Origin: Aeromicrobium panaciterrae
Lineage (GTDB): Bacteria > Actinomycetota > Actinomycetes > Propionibacteriales > Nocardioidaceae
Direction: 5' to 3'
DNA length: 64,000 bases
NCBI RefSeq assembly: GCF_031457275.1
Contig: NZ_JAVDWH010000001.1
Span: 1,674,001 to 1,738,000 of the forward strand
The notes below the pieces were generated by a model. That model had not been told where the DNA came from. It saw only the letters and a list, made by a program, of their open reading frames with translations, and ran no database searches. This document shows positions 44,084 to 52,918 of the stretch, piece by piece (the first letter of the stretch is position 1; each line of letters begins with the position of its first letter). The position numbers and the translations under genes were made by a program.

Positions 44084-46582
44084 ATGCGCATGTCACGGCT
44101 CCGTCGCACTGCTCTCATTGCCACCGCTGCACTTTGTGCAGGTCTACTCGCGCCTCTGGGCAGCACGGGAGCCTCGGCGGCCACCATTCCGCTGACCCCC
44201 GCGAACGGCAAGTACGACGTGACCATCACGCGTACCGAACATGGCATTCCGCACGTGGTGGCCAAGGACTGGGAGTCTCTGGGGTTCGGTCACGGCTTTG
44301 CGACCGGCGAGACCTCCATCTGCAGCCTTGCCGACACGCTGCTCACTGGCCAGGGACAGCGCTCGCGATGGCTCGGCCCAGATGCGCGCTACAACGACCG
44401 TGTGTCAGTCAATGCCACAAATCTGCAGAGCGACGCCTTCTTCGTCGACATCCGTGCGCGCAAGGTAGTTGAGAAGCTCCTTGCGGATCCGCAGCGTGGA
44501 CCGGGCAAGGAAGCACGTGCGCTGGTGCGTGGCTATTCAGCAGGCGTCAACCAATACATCAAGAGTGTCGGTGGACGTAGTGGCATCAAGGACCCTGCGT
44601 GCAAGAACGCGGGCTACATCGACACGACCGCAACCGACCTCGATCTTTGGTATGGCGTCTACGCCGCGAACTTGCTGGCCTCGGCTGGCGTGTTCTTCCC
44701 GGCGATCGCGGATGCAGATCCTCCCTCCGTCGGCGATCTCGGCATTCCGAAGCTCAAGGAGCTCGGAATCGAACTGCCTCTAGGCGTCGACATCCCAGAC
44801 CTTCCAGACCTGCCGATCCCAGATCTCAGTGACCTCTTGCCGTTCTCGGCCCCTCCGACCGATGCGCCGTCGGCTTCTTCGCTGAAGGCCGGACTGGGCA
44901 AGGATCCGAAGTCTCCGTTCGGGTCCAACGCGACGGCACTCGGTGGCGACTCGACTGACAACGGTCGAGGCATGTTGCTGGGTAACCCGCACTTCCCGTG
45001 GAACGGGCGCTACCGCTTCGAGCAGGTGCACCTCACGATCCCCGGGGCCTATGACGCCGCGGGCGCGAGTCTCCTCGGCTCGCCGGTCATCAACATCGGT
45101 TTCAACAAGAACGTTGCGTGGAGCCACACCGTCTCCACCGCATTCAGGTTCACGCCATACGAGTACCGGACGATTCCCGGACTCCCGATGCTCTACCTGA
45201 CTGACCACGGCTTGCTCAAGCTTGAGAAGCGGGCAGTAAACGTCACGGTCAAGGGCAAGGACGGCAAGCTTTCGAATGTCGTCAAGACGCTGTACCGCAC
45301 CGAAGACGGCTACGTCATGGACAACCCGGCGACGCTCATGGGCTGGTCGCCGATCAGCCTCTTCGCGATGCGCGACGCCAACGGTGAGCAGCTGCGGACG
45401 ATCGACTCGTTCCTCAACATGAGCAAGGCATCGAACGTCCAGGGCCTGCTCGCCGCACAGGACAAGGCTGGCGGAATCCCGTGGGTCAACACGATCGCGG
45501 CTGACCGCGCCGGCAACGCGTTGTACGCCGACCACTCGGTGGTGCCGAACGTGCCGAACGACCTGGTCAACCAGTGCATCACGCCAGTCGGAATTCTGAC
45601 GCGCTCGCTCGCCGGCCTGCCCGTGCTCGACGGCACCCGTGCTCGCTCGAGCTGTGCGTGGCGGACTGATCCGGACGCCTCGCGCCCTGGCATTTTCGGA
45701 CCGAAGAATCTCCCGTCCACGGTCCGCCGTGACTGGGTGGCGAACGCCAACGACTCGTACTGGCTGCCCAACCCGAAGCAGAGGCTTGAGGGGTATGCCG
45801 GAATCATCGGTTCGGAGAAGTCGGAGCGCACGCTGCGTACGCGCATGGTCTATCGGTACGTGATCGATGCACTGACGAAGAGCAAGATCACGCAGACGAT
45901 GCTCCGTGGATTTGAGCACCAGAACCGGGTGTTCGGCGTGGAGTTGGCACGTGAAAACGGCGATCTGGACACGTTGTGCCAGAGTGCCGGCGGAGGCCAG
46001 GCGTGCGACGTACTGAAGGCGTGGGACGGAAAGTCCAACACCACCAGCGTGGGTGCGCACATTTTTGAGGAGTTCATGGCGCGGGCATCCGACCCGTGGG
46101 CCGTTCCCTTCGACGCGGCCGACCCAATGGGTACGCCTCGCGACCTCAAGGAGACCGACAGCAAGACGATCAAGGCCATGGCGGACGCGATCGCCTACCT
46201 CCAGGGCAAGGGTGTGGCGCTTGACGCTCCTTGGGGGACGCTCCAGATTGCGGACAAGCCAGGTGCGGCGATCGGCCTGGGCGGAGGTGGCGCCGCAGTA
46301 GGCAACGCCAATGTGGTCGTCGCTCGCGGACCGTTCACGAGGACGGACGGGCTCTACCGGGTCACCTATGGCTCGTCGCACATCCAGGCCGTCTCGTTCA
46401 CAGCCTCGGGCATCGTGGCGTCGACAATCCTGACCTACGGCCAGTCGCTGAACACCAACTCGGCGTGGAGTTCTGACCAGACGCGCATGTTCGGCAAGAA
46501 GCAGTGGGTGTCGTTCCCGTTCACCGCGTCGCAGATCTCGTCGCAGAAGATCAGCTCGAAGCACCTGGTGGTCAAGCGCTGA
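44084..46582 (+). CDS. Secreted penicillin acylase-family amidohydrolase
   Basis: An 832-aa Ntn-hydrolase precursor. A signal peptide (LIATAALCAGLLAPLGSTG, cleavage near ASA-AT) is followed by an alpha-chain region, a Ser/Pro-rich linker, and then the autoprocessing site at GSNATALGG (Ser near residue 281), where the new N-terminal Ser would be the nucleophile. Downstream segments (LLGNPHFPWNGRYRFEQVHL, NIGFNKNVAWSHTVSTAFR) match aculeacin-type/AHL acylases. Substrates could be acylated peptides or acyl-homoserine lactones. Confidence 0.92.
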   Translation: MRMSRLRRTALIATAALCAGLLAPLGSTGASAATIPLTPANGKYDVTITRTEHGIPHVVAKDWESLGFGHGFATGETSICSLADTLLTGQGQRSRWLGPDARYNDRVSVNATNLQSDAFFVDIRARKVVEKLLADPQRGPGKEARALVRGYSAGVNQYIKSVGGRSGIKDPACKNAGYIDTTATDLDLWYGVYAANLLASAGVFFPAIADADPPSVGDLGIPKLKELGIELPLGVDIPDLPDLPIPDLSDLLPFSAPPTDAPSASSLKAGLGKDPKSPFGSNATALGGDSTDNGRGMLLGNPHFPWNGRYRFEQVHLTIPGAYDAAGASLLGSPVINIGFNKNVAWSHTVSTAFRFTPYEYRTIPGLPMLYLTDHGLLKLEKRAVNVTVKGKDGKLSNVVKTLYRTEDGYVMDNPATLMGWSPISLFAMRDANGEQLRTIDSFLNMSKASNVQGLLAAQDKAGGIPWVNTIAADRAGNALYADHSVVPNVPNDLVNQCITPVGILTRSLAGLPVLDGTRARSSCAWRTDPDASRPGIFGPKNLPSTVRRDWVANANDSYWLPNPKQRLEGYAGIIGSEKSERTLRTRMVYRYVIDALTKSKITQTMLRGFEHQNRVFGVELARENGDLDTLCQSAGGGQACDVLKAWDGKSNTTSVGAHIFEEFMARASDPWAVPFDAADPMGTPRDLKETDSKTIKAMADAIAYLQGKGVALDAPWGTLQIADKPGAAIGLGGGGAAVGNANVVVARGPFTRTDGLYRVTYGSSHIQAVSFTASGIVASTILTYGQSLNTNSAWSSDQTRMFGKKQWVSFPFTASQISSQKISSKHLVVKR

Positions 46583-46633
46583 CACTCGGGCCTCACGGTA
46601 GGTGGATGGTCGGATGGGTCGTACGCTCACAGC

Positions 46634-47251
46634 GTGCGATTCATCGACATCCATCCGGACAACCCGCAGCAACGCAATGTGGATCAAGCTGCCGCGATGC
46701 TTGTCGCCGGCGATTTGATTGCCTATCCGACTGACTCCGGTTATGCCCTCGGTGCGCAGATCGGCAACAGGGATGCGTTGGACCGCATTCGTACGATTCG
46801 GGACCTCGACGCGAAGCATCACTTCACCCTGATGTGTCGCGATTTCGCCCAGCTGGGCCAGTTCGTGCACGTCGACAACGCGATCTTTCGGGCGATCAAG
46901 TCGGCCACGCCAGGCCCGTACACGTTCATCCTTCCGGCGACGTCGGAAGTCCCCAAGCGGCTTCTTCATCCCAAGAAGAAGACTGTCGGCGTGCGGATTC
47001 CCAATCACCGTGTGGTTCAGGCGCTGCTCGAGGCACTTGGCGAGCCGATGGTGTCGTCAACGCTGATCCTGCCCGGAAGTGACGCATCGATGACGTCGGC
47101 ATGGGAGATCTCGGAAGAGCTCGACGGCCGCGTCGATGCCGTGGTCGACTCTGGTGTCGAGGTCATTGCCGAGCCAACGACAGTCGTCGACTACTCCGAG
47201 GGATATGCCGAGGTCGTACGTGTCGGTGCCGGCGATCCGGATCGCTTCTAG
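46634..47251 (+). CDS. Threonylcarbamoyladenylate synthase-family protein (Sua5/YciO/YrdC)
   Basis: A 205-aa protein from GTG 46634. It has AAAMLVAGDLIAYPTDSGYA near the N-terminus, KHHFTLMCRDFAQL, PGPYTFILPATSEVPKR and TVGVRIPNH, all typical of the YrdC fold. It resembles the YciO branch more than TsaC/Sua5, so a tRNA t6A role is not certain. Confidence 0.88.
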   Translation: MRFIDIHPDNPQQRNVDQAAAMLVAGDLIAYPTDSGYALGAQIGNRDALDRIRTIRDLDAKHHFTLMCRDFAQLGQFVHVDNAIFRAIKSATPGPYTFILPATSEVPKRLLHPKKKTVGVRIPNHRVVQALLEALGEPMVSSTLILPGSDASMTSAWEISEELDGRVDAVVDSGVEVIAEPTTVVDYSEGYAEVVRVGAGDPDRF

Positions 47252-47289
47252 CCTGCCGTTTCGTCGTACGAGCGGCCTAGGATCGCAAC

Positions 47290-47880
47290 ATGGAGCCAGC
47301 CGAGAGCCTCGCGCGCTATCGACGTCGGGCGGACGCCTTCGAATCACTTGTCGTGGCGACTCCCGACAACCTGTGGTCGGCACAGTCGCCATGTGATGAC
47401 TGGGATGCCAGGGGAGTGGTGGACCACATCGTCGTGATGCATGACGTGATGTTGCGCCCTGTCGGCCTTTCGCCCTCGGCGGGACCGTCCGTCGCCGAAG
47501 ATCCACTGCGCGCTTTCCGCAGGGCCCGCGCTGACGTGGAGGCGTTGCTGACGGACTCCGACATTGCCACTCGTATGACGTCGAGTCCTGCGGGGGAGTT
47601 GTCCGTGTCCGAGATGGTCGATCAGGTCATCAGTCAGGATCTCGTCCATCACGGTTGGGACCTCGCCATGGCTACCGGGCAGGACGCCACGATGCACCCT
47701 GGTGATGTCGAGGAGCTCCTGCCCGTAGTGGCGTCGCTTCCGGACGAGGTCTACATTCCTGGGGCGTATGGGCCCGACATCGTGGTGCTGGGACCCAAAG
47801 TCGCGGTGCCGAGCGATGCGTCAGCACAGGACCAGCTTCTGGGCTTGCTCGGGCGCGATCCTCACTGGGTCGCGCCATGA
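47290..47880 (+). CDS. TIGR03086-family (DinB-like, mycothiol-associated) protein
   Basis: A 196-aa helical-bundle protein. WSAQSPCDDWDARGVVDHIV carries the first metal-binding His, and QDLVHHGWDLAMATG the second set, as in DinB/MDMPI-like metal-dependent enzymes of actinobacteria. The reaction is unknown. The 3' end overlaps the next gene by 4 bp. Confidence 0.88.
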   Translation: MEPAESLARYRRRADAFESLVVATPDNLWSAQSPCDDWDARGVVDHIVVMHDVMLRPVGLSPSAGPSVAEDPLRAFRRARADVEALLTDSDIATRMTSSPAGELSVSEMVDQVISQDLVHHGWDLAMATGQDATMHPGDVEELLPVVASLPDEVYIPGAYGPDIVVLGPKVAVPSDASAQDQLLGLLGRDPHWVAP

Positions 47881-48548
47881 GTCCGACGTTCGTGCTGGTT
47901 CCAGGTGCTGGTGGCATGGCTTCGTATTGGCACCTCGTGCAGCAGGAGCTGACCGACCGTGGCTTTGCGAATCTCGCAGTTGACCTGCCCGGAGACGACC
48001 CGAACGCGGGCCTGCCCGAATACGTGGAGTTGGTCGCCCAGGCGGCTTCCGATGTCGACGACGCAGTGATTGTTGGGCAATCGATCGGCGGGTTCTCGGC
48101 GTCGTGGGCGGCGGGCCTGGTCCCGGTTCGTCAGCTGATCCTGCTCAACGCGATGATCCCCAATCCTGGCGAGACCGCAGGGGAGTGGTGGTCCAATACT
48201 GGCTCTGCAGAAGCCAAGCGGGCCTACGACCTTGAGCAAGGCCGCGATCCTGATGCACCGTTCGACGACGAGGTTTTCCTCCACGACGTTCCAGCGGAGA
48301 ACCTCAAAGACGAGGAAGAACGGGACGAGACCGAAACCATCTTTGCGACACCGTGGGGTCTGACAGCTTGGCCTCACGTTCAAACGAGAGTTCTGGCCGG
48401 CGTCGACGACAGGCTGTTCCCTTTCGTGTTCCAGCAGCGCGTGGCGCGCGAGCGATTGGGCCTTGAGGTGGAAGGTGTCCCCGGCGGGCATCTTCCGGCG
48501 TTGAGCCGTCCCACCGAGCTGACCGAGGCGCTCGTACGAGAGTTTTGA
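47877..48548 (+). CDS. Alpha/beta-fold hydrolase (EstC-like)
   Basis: A 223-aa protein starting in a 4-bp overlap with the TIGR03086 gene. Oxyanion strand FVLVPGAGGMASYW, nucleophile elbow VGQSIGGF, acid near VLAGVDDRLFP and His in PGGHLPAL complete a hydrolase triad. It belongs to the short EstC/salicylate esterase-like group by appearance. Substrate unknown. Confidence 0.88.
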   Translation: MSPTFVLVPGAGGMASYWHLVQQELTDRGFANLAVDLPGDDPNAGLPEYVELVAQAASDVDDAVIVGQSIGGFSASWAAGLVPVRQLILLNAMIPNPGETAGEWWSNTGSAEAKRAYDLEQGRDPDAPFDDEVFLHDVPAENLKDEEERDETETIFATPWGLTAWPHVQTRVLAGVDDRLFPFVFQQRVARERLGLEVEGVPGGHLPALSRPTELTEALVREF

Positions 48549-48565
48549 CCATCCAGGAGGTTGCA

Positions 48566-48937
48566 ATGCCCGAATTTCGCCGTCCTTTCAGTGGTTTCTC
48601 GGTGGACGACACCGCCAAAGCCAGGTCGTTCTACGTAGATGTCGTTGGTTTAACGGTCAACGAGTCTGATGGCATGCTGCGGATCGACCTCGGCGACGAC
48701 CATTTCGTCATCGTCTATCCCAAGGGAGACGCGCACGAGCCCGCGTCATTCACGGTGCTCAACCTGCCCGTAGATGACGTGACGGCCGCCGTACGTGAAC
48801 TGGCTAGTAGGGGAGTGGAGTTCGCTCGCTACGACGGAATGCCACAGGACGAAGACGGCGTCATGAAGGGTCAGGGCCCCGACATCGCGTGGTTCACCCA
48901 CCCCGCCGGCAACGTGATCTCGGTGATTTCCGCATAG
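48566..48937 (+). CDS. VOC-family (glyoxalase-like) protein
   Basis: A 123-aa protein from ATG 48566, preceded by AGGAGG. Two beta-alpha-beta-beta-beta modules are visible (GFSVDDTAKARSFYVDVVG; VLNLPVDDVTAAVRELA with DIAWFTHPAGNVISVI). Such proteins bind metal and act as isomerases, dioxygenases or antibiotic-binding proteins. Substrate unknown. Confidence 0.88.
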   Translation: MPEFRRPFSGFSVDDTAKARSFYVDVVGLTVNESDGMLRIDLGDDHFVIVYPKGDAHEPASFTVLNLPVDDVTAAVRELASRGVEFARYDGMPQDEDGVMKGQGPDIAWFTHPAGNVISVISA

Positions 48938-49040
48938 AAAGTTCCGACGAATTCGGCGAGGGTTGTCGTATTCGGCGTGATCAGTTCGTGGACAGGTCAG
49001 AGGCAGCCGACCGGGGTGCCACATACGAAGGGGATTCACC

Positions 49041-49391
49041 ATGGCTCAATACCTGCTCGCGGTGCATGGCGACGACGCCGTCTATGACACTCCGATCGAA
49101 GAAGCGCAGCCCATGTATGACGCGACTGCGGCGTTCAACGAGCGAATCATGGCCGACGGCATCTGGGTTTTCGGTGGGGGACTGAAGCGCATCAACACTG
49201 CGTCGGTCGTCGACGGCACTGGTTCTGATGTCGTTGTCACTGACGGTCCCTATCTGGAGACGAAGGAATACCTCGGCGGCTTCTGGGTGATTGAGGCACC
49301 AGATCTCGATGCAGCGCTCAAGATCGCAGCTGAGGGTTCGAAGGCCTGCGGCGGCAAGGTCGAAGTGCGTCCGTTCGAAGACGGCGAGTGA
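49041..49391 (+). CDS. YciI-family (DGPF-domain) protein
   Basis: A 116-aa ferredoxin-like-fold protein with the DGPF-type motif TDGPYLETKEYLGGFWVIE. The gene overlaps the following sigma factor start by 4 bp. DGPF/YciI proteins are the standard partner of ECF42 sigma factors, where they may act as sensor or target. Confidence 0.92.
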   Translation: MAQYLLAVHGDDAVYDTPIEEAQPMYDATAAFNERIMADGIWVFGGGLKRINTASVVDGTGSDVVVTDGPYLETKEYLGGFWVIEAPDLDAALKIAAEGSKACGGKVEVRPFEDGE

Positions 49392-50626
49392 CCCAAGCCG
49401 CCGATATCCGAGCGGAGATCGATCGGATCTACCGCGAGGAATACGGCCGAGTAGTCGCTTCGCTAGCCCGCCGTTTCGGTGATCTCGATATCGCCGAGGA
49501 CATGGCAGGGGAGGCGCTACTCACCGCAATTGAGCGTTGGCCGGTCGACGGCATACCGCCCAATCCGGGTGGGTGGCTCACGACGACCGCCGCCAACCGT
49601 GCCATCGACAAGATCCGCCGCGAGAAGATCCGCGACACGAAGCACCAGGCAGCGATGATGATCCAAGACGACACACCCCACGAACCGACCGGACCGGTCG
49701 AGGACGACCGGCTGCGGCTGGTGTTCACGTGCTGTCACCCAGCTCTTGCCCCCGAGGCGCGCGTGGCGTTGACTCTTCGCCTTCTCGGCGGACTGACAGT
49801 GGACGAGATCGCGCGCGCGTTCCTTGTTGCCGAGACGACGATGGCGCAACGCATCACCCGCGCCAAAGCCAAGATCAAGGGCGCCAACATTCCTTTCCGT
49901 GTGCCAGAGCGCGGAGATCTGAGCGATCGACTCTCAGCAGTTCTGGCGGTCGTCTACCTCGTGTTCAACGAGGGCTACCTCGCCAGTTCCGGCGACGACT
50001 CGATCAGGGCGGACCTGACGGCTGAGGCGATCCGATTGGGACGGATCCTGCGCCAGCTCTTGCCCGATGAGGGCGAGGTCGCGGGTTTGTTGGCCCTCAT
50101 GCTCCTGACAGACGCACGCCAGGAGACTCGAGTCGCCGGGGGAGAGCTCGTCACGCTCGATGAGCAGGATCGCAGCAGGTGGGACCGTGTTTTGATCGCG
50201 GAAGGACACACCCTCGTACGCGAATGCCTGGCACGGGTCGAACAGACCAATGGAGTACCCGGCGCGTACCAAATCATGGCTGCGATCAACGCGGTTCACA
50301 CGGACGCCAATGAAGCTCGGTCGACCGATTGGGGCCAGATCGTCGCTCTGTACGACCAGTTGATGGTTGTGGCGCCGACACCGGTCGTTGAATTGAACCG
50401 CGCTGTAGCGCTCGCGGAGCTTGATGGTCCAGACGTTGCCCTGGCGATCGTGGATCAGCTGGACCTCAGTGGATATCACGCGTGGCACGTCGCACGTGCC
50501 GAGTTGCTACGGCGACTTGGACGCAGCGATGAATCACGTGATGCGTACGACGCGGCCATTGCTGCGACTGACAATCCCGCAGAAACCGTCTATCTCTCAC
50601 GGCGTAGGTCCCAAGTTGCGGGGTAG
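49388..50626 (+). CDS. ECF42-type RNA polymerase sigma factor with TPR-like C-terminus
   Basis: A 412-aa protein from GTG 49388. Sigma regions 2 (RRFGDLDIAEDMAGEALLTA) and 4 (RLLGGLTVDEIARAFLVAET) occupy the first ~180 residues. The remaining ~230 residues are a helical, TPR-like extension (VVELNRAVALAELDGPDVAL, ELLRRLGRSDESRDAYDAAI) characteristic of ECF42/DUF6596. This extension replaces an anti-sigma factor in control. It is coupled to a YciI gene. It is the last gene before the dif site. Confidence 0.93.
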   Translation: MTQAADIRAEIDRIYREEYGRVVASLARRFGDLDIAEDMAGEALLTAIERWPVDGIPPNPGGWLTTTAANRAIDKIRREKIRDTKHQAAMMIQDDTPHEPTGPVEDDRLRLVFTCCHPALAPEARVALTLRLLGGLTVDEIARAFLVAETTMAQRITRAKAKIKGANIPFRVPERGDLSDRLSAVLAVVYLVFNEGYLASSGDDSIRADLTAEAIRLGRILRQLLPDEGEVAGLLALMLLTDARQETRVAGGELVTLDEQDRSRWDRVLIAEGHTLVRECLARVEQTNGVPGAYQIMAAINAVHTDANEARSTDWGQIVALYDQLMVVAPTPVVELNRAVALAELDGPDVALAIVDQLDLSGYHAWHVARAELLRRLGRSDESRDAYDAAIAATDNPAETVYLSRRRSQVAG

Positions 50627-50664
50627 GGGCCTTCTTTTGCCCTGTAGGAGCCGGAATATGCCTA

Positions 50665-50692
50665 AGTTGACATAATGTGCATTATCGGACAA
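50665..50692 (-). other. dif: dif site (XerC/XerD chromosome dimer resolution site)
   Basis: A 28-bp site of two 11-bp arms around a 6-bp core. On the + strand the arms are AGTTGACATAA and TTATCGGACAA with core TGTGCA. Read on the - strand, the XerD-side arm TTATGTCAACT matches 9 of 11 bases of the E. coli dif arm, and the other side (TCCGATAA) fits the actinobacterial dif form CCGATAAT...ATTATGTCAA as I remember it. It lies in a 109-bp gap between convergent genes, the usual location, and coincides with the polarity switch of GGGGGAG. Confidence 0.85.
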
Positions 50693-50735
50693 ACACGCAT
50701 AAACGGGCCTCTACGGGGAAGAACCCCTTCTGAGG

Positions 50736-51164
50736 TCAGTTCACGGCCCTTTTGACCAGTGCACCGATCGTCTTCTCGTCTGCTGCGGTGAGTTTGGCGA
50801 TGGCGAACGCCGTGGGCCACAAAGAACCATCGTCAAGATTCGCAGAATCGTTGAAACCGAACGTTAAGTACCGAGTGTCGTATTTTGAGGCTGCCTGGAA
50901 GAAGCAGACGATTTCCTTGCCTCTCGCGTACGCAGGGCTCCCGTACCAAAGCTTTGGCTCCAGATCGGGTGCGTTTTCGCGTATGACGGCGTGGAGGCGC
51001 TCGGCGATGACTCGGTCGGCTGTGGGCATCTCGGCGATGTTGGCGAGGACTTCAGCCTCCTTGGCAGCCTTGGAGCTGCTCGATTTGAGTTCCTTCGCGC
51101 GATCCTTGATGGCAGCACGTTCTTCAGCGGTGAACGACTCGGCTGACTTCTTGGGCTCTGTCAT
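50736..51164 (-). CDS. DUF1801-domain protein
   Basis: A 142-aa protein. A charged N-terminal helix precedes a DUF1801/YdhG-like core (RLHAVIRENAPDLEPKLWYG, PAYARGKEIVCFFQAASKYD, YLTFGFNDSANLDDGSLWPT). The overlap with the upstream rhomboid gene is 4 bp. Function unknown; first gene on the right of dif. Confidence 0.88.
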   Translation of the reverse strand: MTEPKKSAESFTAEERAAIKDRAKELKSSSSKAAKEAEVLANIAEMPTADRVIAERLHAVIRENAPDLEPKLWYGSPAYARGKEIVCFFQAASKYDTRYLTFGFNDSANLDDGSLWPTAFAIAKLTAADEKTIGALVKRAVN

Positions 51165-51760
51165 GCGGTGACCTCTGCTACGTCGTTGTCATCACGGGCA
51201 AACCAGGCCGCGATCGCGCCGCCAATCGCACCGAAAAGGTGCCCTTCCCAGGAGATGCCCGGGTCCCCCGGCAAAACTCCCAGCAGAACGGTTCCGTACG
51301 CTAAAAAGACTGCAATACCAAGGAGAATCTGGCTCAGGCTGCGTGCGAACACTCCCCGAATCATCAGGAATACCAACCAACCAAAGACGATCCCCGACGC
51401 GCCTATGTGAATCTCGTTCGAGCCGGCGATCAGCCACACTCCGACTCCCCCGACGGTCCAGATGATGGCCGTGGTGATGGTGAACGTGCGCATCCCTGAC
51501 ATCCCCAGAAGGAATCCGAGAATCAGCAGCGGAAAGCTGTTGGAGATCAGGTGATCCCACCCGCCGTGCAGTAGTGGCGCGAAAGCGATGCCCAGCAGTC
51601 CTTCGTCGGAGCGTGGGCGAACTCCTCGGGATTCGAAGTTGCCGGGAAGGATGCGGTCCAGCGCTTCGATCAACCAGAGCAGGGCTACAAAGCCGCCGGA
51701 CACGACGCCGGCACGAGCTGCCGTCGAGAGTGGGTTGCGTATGGACTCCGTCTCACTCAT
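51161..51760 (-). CDS. Rhomboid family intramembrane serine protease
   Basis: A 199-aa membrane protein from ATG 51760. The catalytic Ser is in IHIGASGIVFG and the His in SWEGHLFGAIGG; HGGWDHLISN is the conserved second-helix segment. Six transmembrane helices fit the basic rhomboid core. The longer open frame upstream overlaps the divergent gene and is not coding. Coupled to the DUF1801 gene by 4 bp. Confidence 0.9.
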   Translation of the reverse strand: MSETESIRNPLSTAARAGVVSGGFVALLWLIEALDRILPGNFESRGVRPRSDEGLLGIAFAPLLHGGWDHLISNSFPLLILGFLLGMSGMRTFTITTAIIWTVGGVGVWLIAGSNEIHIGASGIVFGWLVFLMIRGVFARSLSQILLGIAVFLAYGTVLLGVLPGDPGISWEGHLFGAIGGAIAAWFARDDNDVAEVTA

Positions 51761-51826
51761 GCGCCTGATGCTACGAGCATCTCCATACCGTTGTGTGAAT
51801 TCGCGAGGCTGGGCCATTCTCAGGAC

Positions 51827-52255
51827 ATGACAATAAGGACGCAGCGCGTGATTCTGGCGATTCTGGCGGCCACGGGTGCCTTCACCGGGCCTTGGGCGGC
51901 CTTTGCGCCACAATCGTTCTACGACAACTTCCCCGGCTTTGGACGGCACTGGGTGAATGTCGACGGGCCCTACAACGAGCACCTCGTACGTGATGTCGGT
52001 GCGACCTACTTGGCGCTGATGGTTCTTGCGCTCCTCGCGGCAGTGAGCATGGAGCGCATCGCTGTTCTCGTCGCAGCGGCAACGACGTTGACGTTCGGCG
52101 TGCTCCACTTTTCGTATCACGTGCACCATCTCGACGTGTACGACTCAGTCGACTCGATCCTCAACATGACCGCGCTCGGCGGGTCCATTCTGTTGGCTGC
52201 GCTGTTGCTGATTCCGCCGCGAGAAACGAGCGCTACGCGAGTACCGAACGTTTAG
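51827..52255 (+). CDS. Small membrane protein (142 aa)
   Basis: Four predicted transmembrane helices, from RVILAILAATGAFTGPWAAF to ALGGSILLAALLLIPP. The PQSFYDNFPGFGRHWVNVDG and PYNEHLVRDVGATYLAL segments between helices 1 and 2 are a conserved-looking pattern in actinobacterial DUF4345-type/unknown membrane proteins. Its 3' end overlaps the convergent TetR gene by 4 bp. Confidence 0.8.
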   Translation: MTIRTQRVILAILAATGAFTGPWAAFAPQSFYDNFPGFGRHWVNVDGPYNEHLVRDVGATYLALMVLALLAAVSMERIAVLVAAATTLTFGVLHFSYHVHHLDVYDSVDSILNMTALGGSILLAALLLIPPRETSATRVPNV

Positions 52256-52875
52256 GATGTCGGGCCGAGGTAGGCGAGCGTCAGGTCGACCATCTCGTCG
52301 ATGAGCTTCGTCCGAGATATCGGCGGCTGCTCGAGCACGTATTGCACGCTCAGGTGCTCGACCATGCGGACAAGAATCCAGGCTGACGCCGCGGGATCGG
52401 TGATGGAGGTCTGGGACTTGTTGATCGACAAATACGCCGTCACCAAGTCGCTGATTCGTTGTTCCAACGCTCCAGCCCAGCTACCCGACTGGCTGCGTGG
52501 GAGCACCTCGACAACCAGTCGGAGGAACTCGATGTTCTCGGTCAGGACGTCCAATAGTCCCTCGAATGACGCGCGTACGAGCGCTGGGCCGGGTTCGTCC
52601 AGGCGATCGGCAAGGACTGCTGTCAACTGCGTCGAGAACTCCGCTGCGTATCGGTCGATGACCGCTGCGAGGATCGCTTCCTTGTCCGGGAAGTACTGAT
52701 AGAGCGACCCGGGACTTATGCCCGCTTCGTCCGCGACCCGGTTGGTGGACGCCTTTTCGTAGCCATCTCGCAGCAACACTGTCTGACCTGCGGCGATGAT
52801 GCGTTCGACCATCGCACGAGAGCGTTCCTGACGCGGAGTCTTGCGCAGTTCCTTCGCCGGGAGCAGATGTGCCAT
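52252..52875 (-). CDS. TetR/AcrR-family transcriptional regulator
   Basis: A 207-aa repressor. The N-terminal HTH (RIIAAGQTVLLRDGYEKAST, NRVADEAGISPGSLYQYFPD) is textbook; the C-terminal ~140 residues form the ligand domain. It is divergent from the MpaB-family oxygenase gene with only 43 bp between starts, and that gap holds a palindrome, so it likely controls both. Confidence 0.92.
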   Translation of the reverse strand: MAHLLPAKELRKTPRQERSRAMVERIIAAGQTVLLRDGYEKASTNRVADEAGISPGSLYQYFPDKEAILAAVIDRYAAEFSTQLTAVLADRLDEPGPALVRASFEGLLDVLTENIEFLRLVVEVLPRSQSGSWAGALEQRISDLVTAYLSINKSQTSITDPAASAWILVRMVEHLSVQYVLEQPPISRTKLIDEMVDLTLAYLGPTS

Positions 52876-52888
52876 ACGCGAATTGTAT

Positions 52889-52904
52889 GCGAGTAATTGC
52901 TCGC
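52889..52904. promoter_or_regulatory. Candidate TetR operator
   Basis: GCGAGTAATTGCTCGC is a 16-bp near-perfect palindrome (one T/G pair off symmetry on each side of AATT), flanked by GTAT and ATAC. It fills the 43-bp gap between the divergent tetR and MpaB-family genes. Confidence 0.55.
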
Positions 52905-52918
52905 GTCATACTTTTGCC

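Noticed and set aside
44780..47008. 742-aa open frame antisense to the penicillin acylase and YrdC-like genes
   Set aside because: Arg/His/Val-rich shadow of well-supported genes on the other strand; no recognisable motif.
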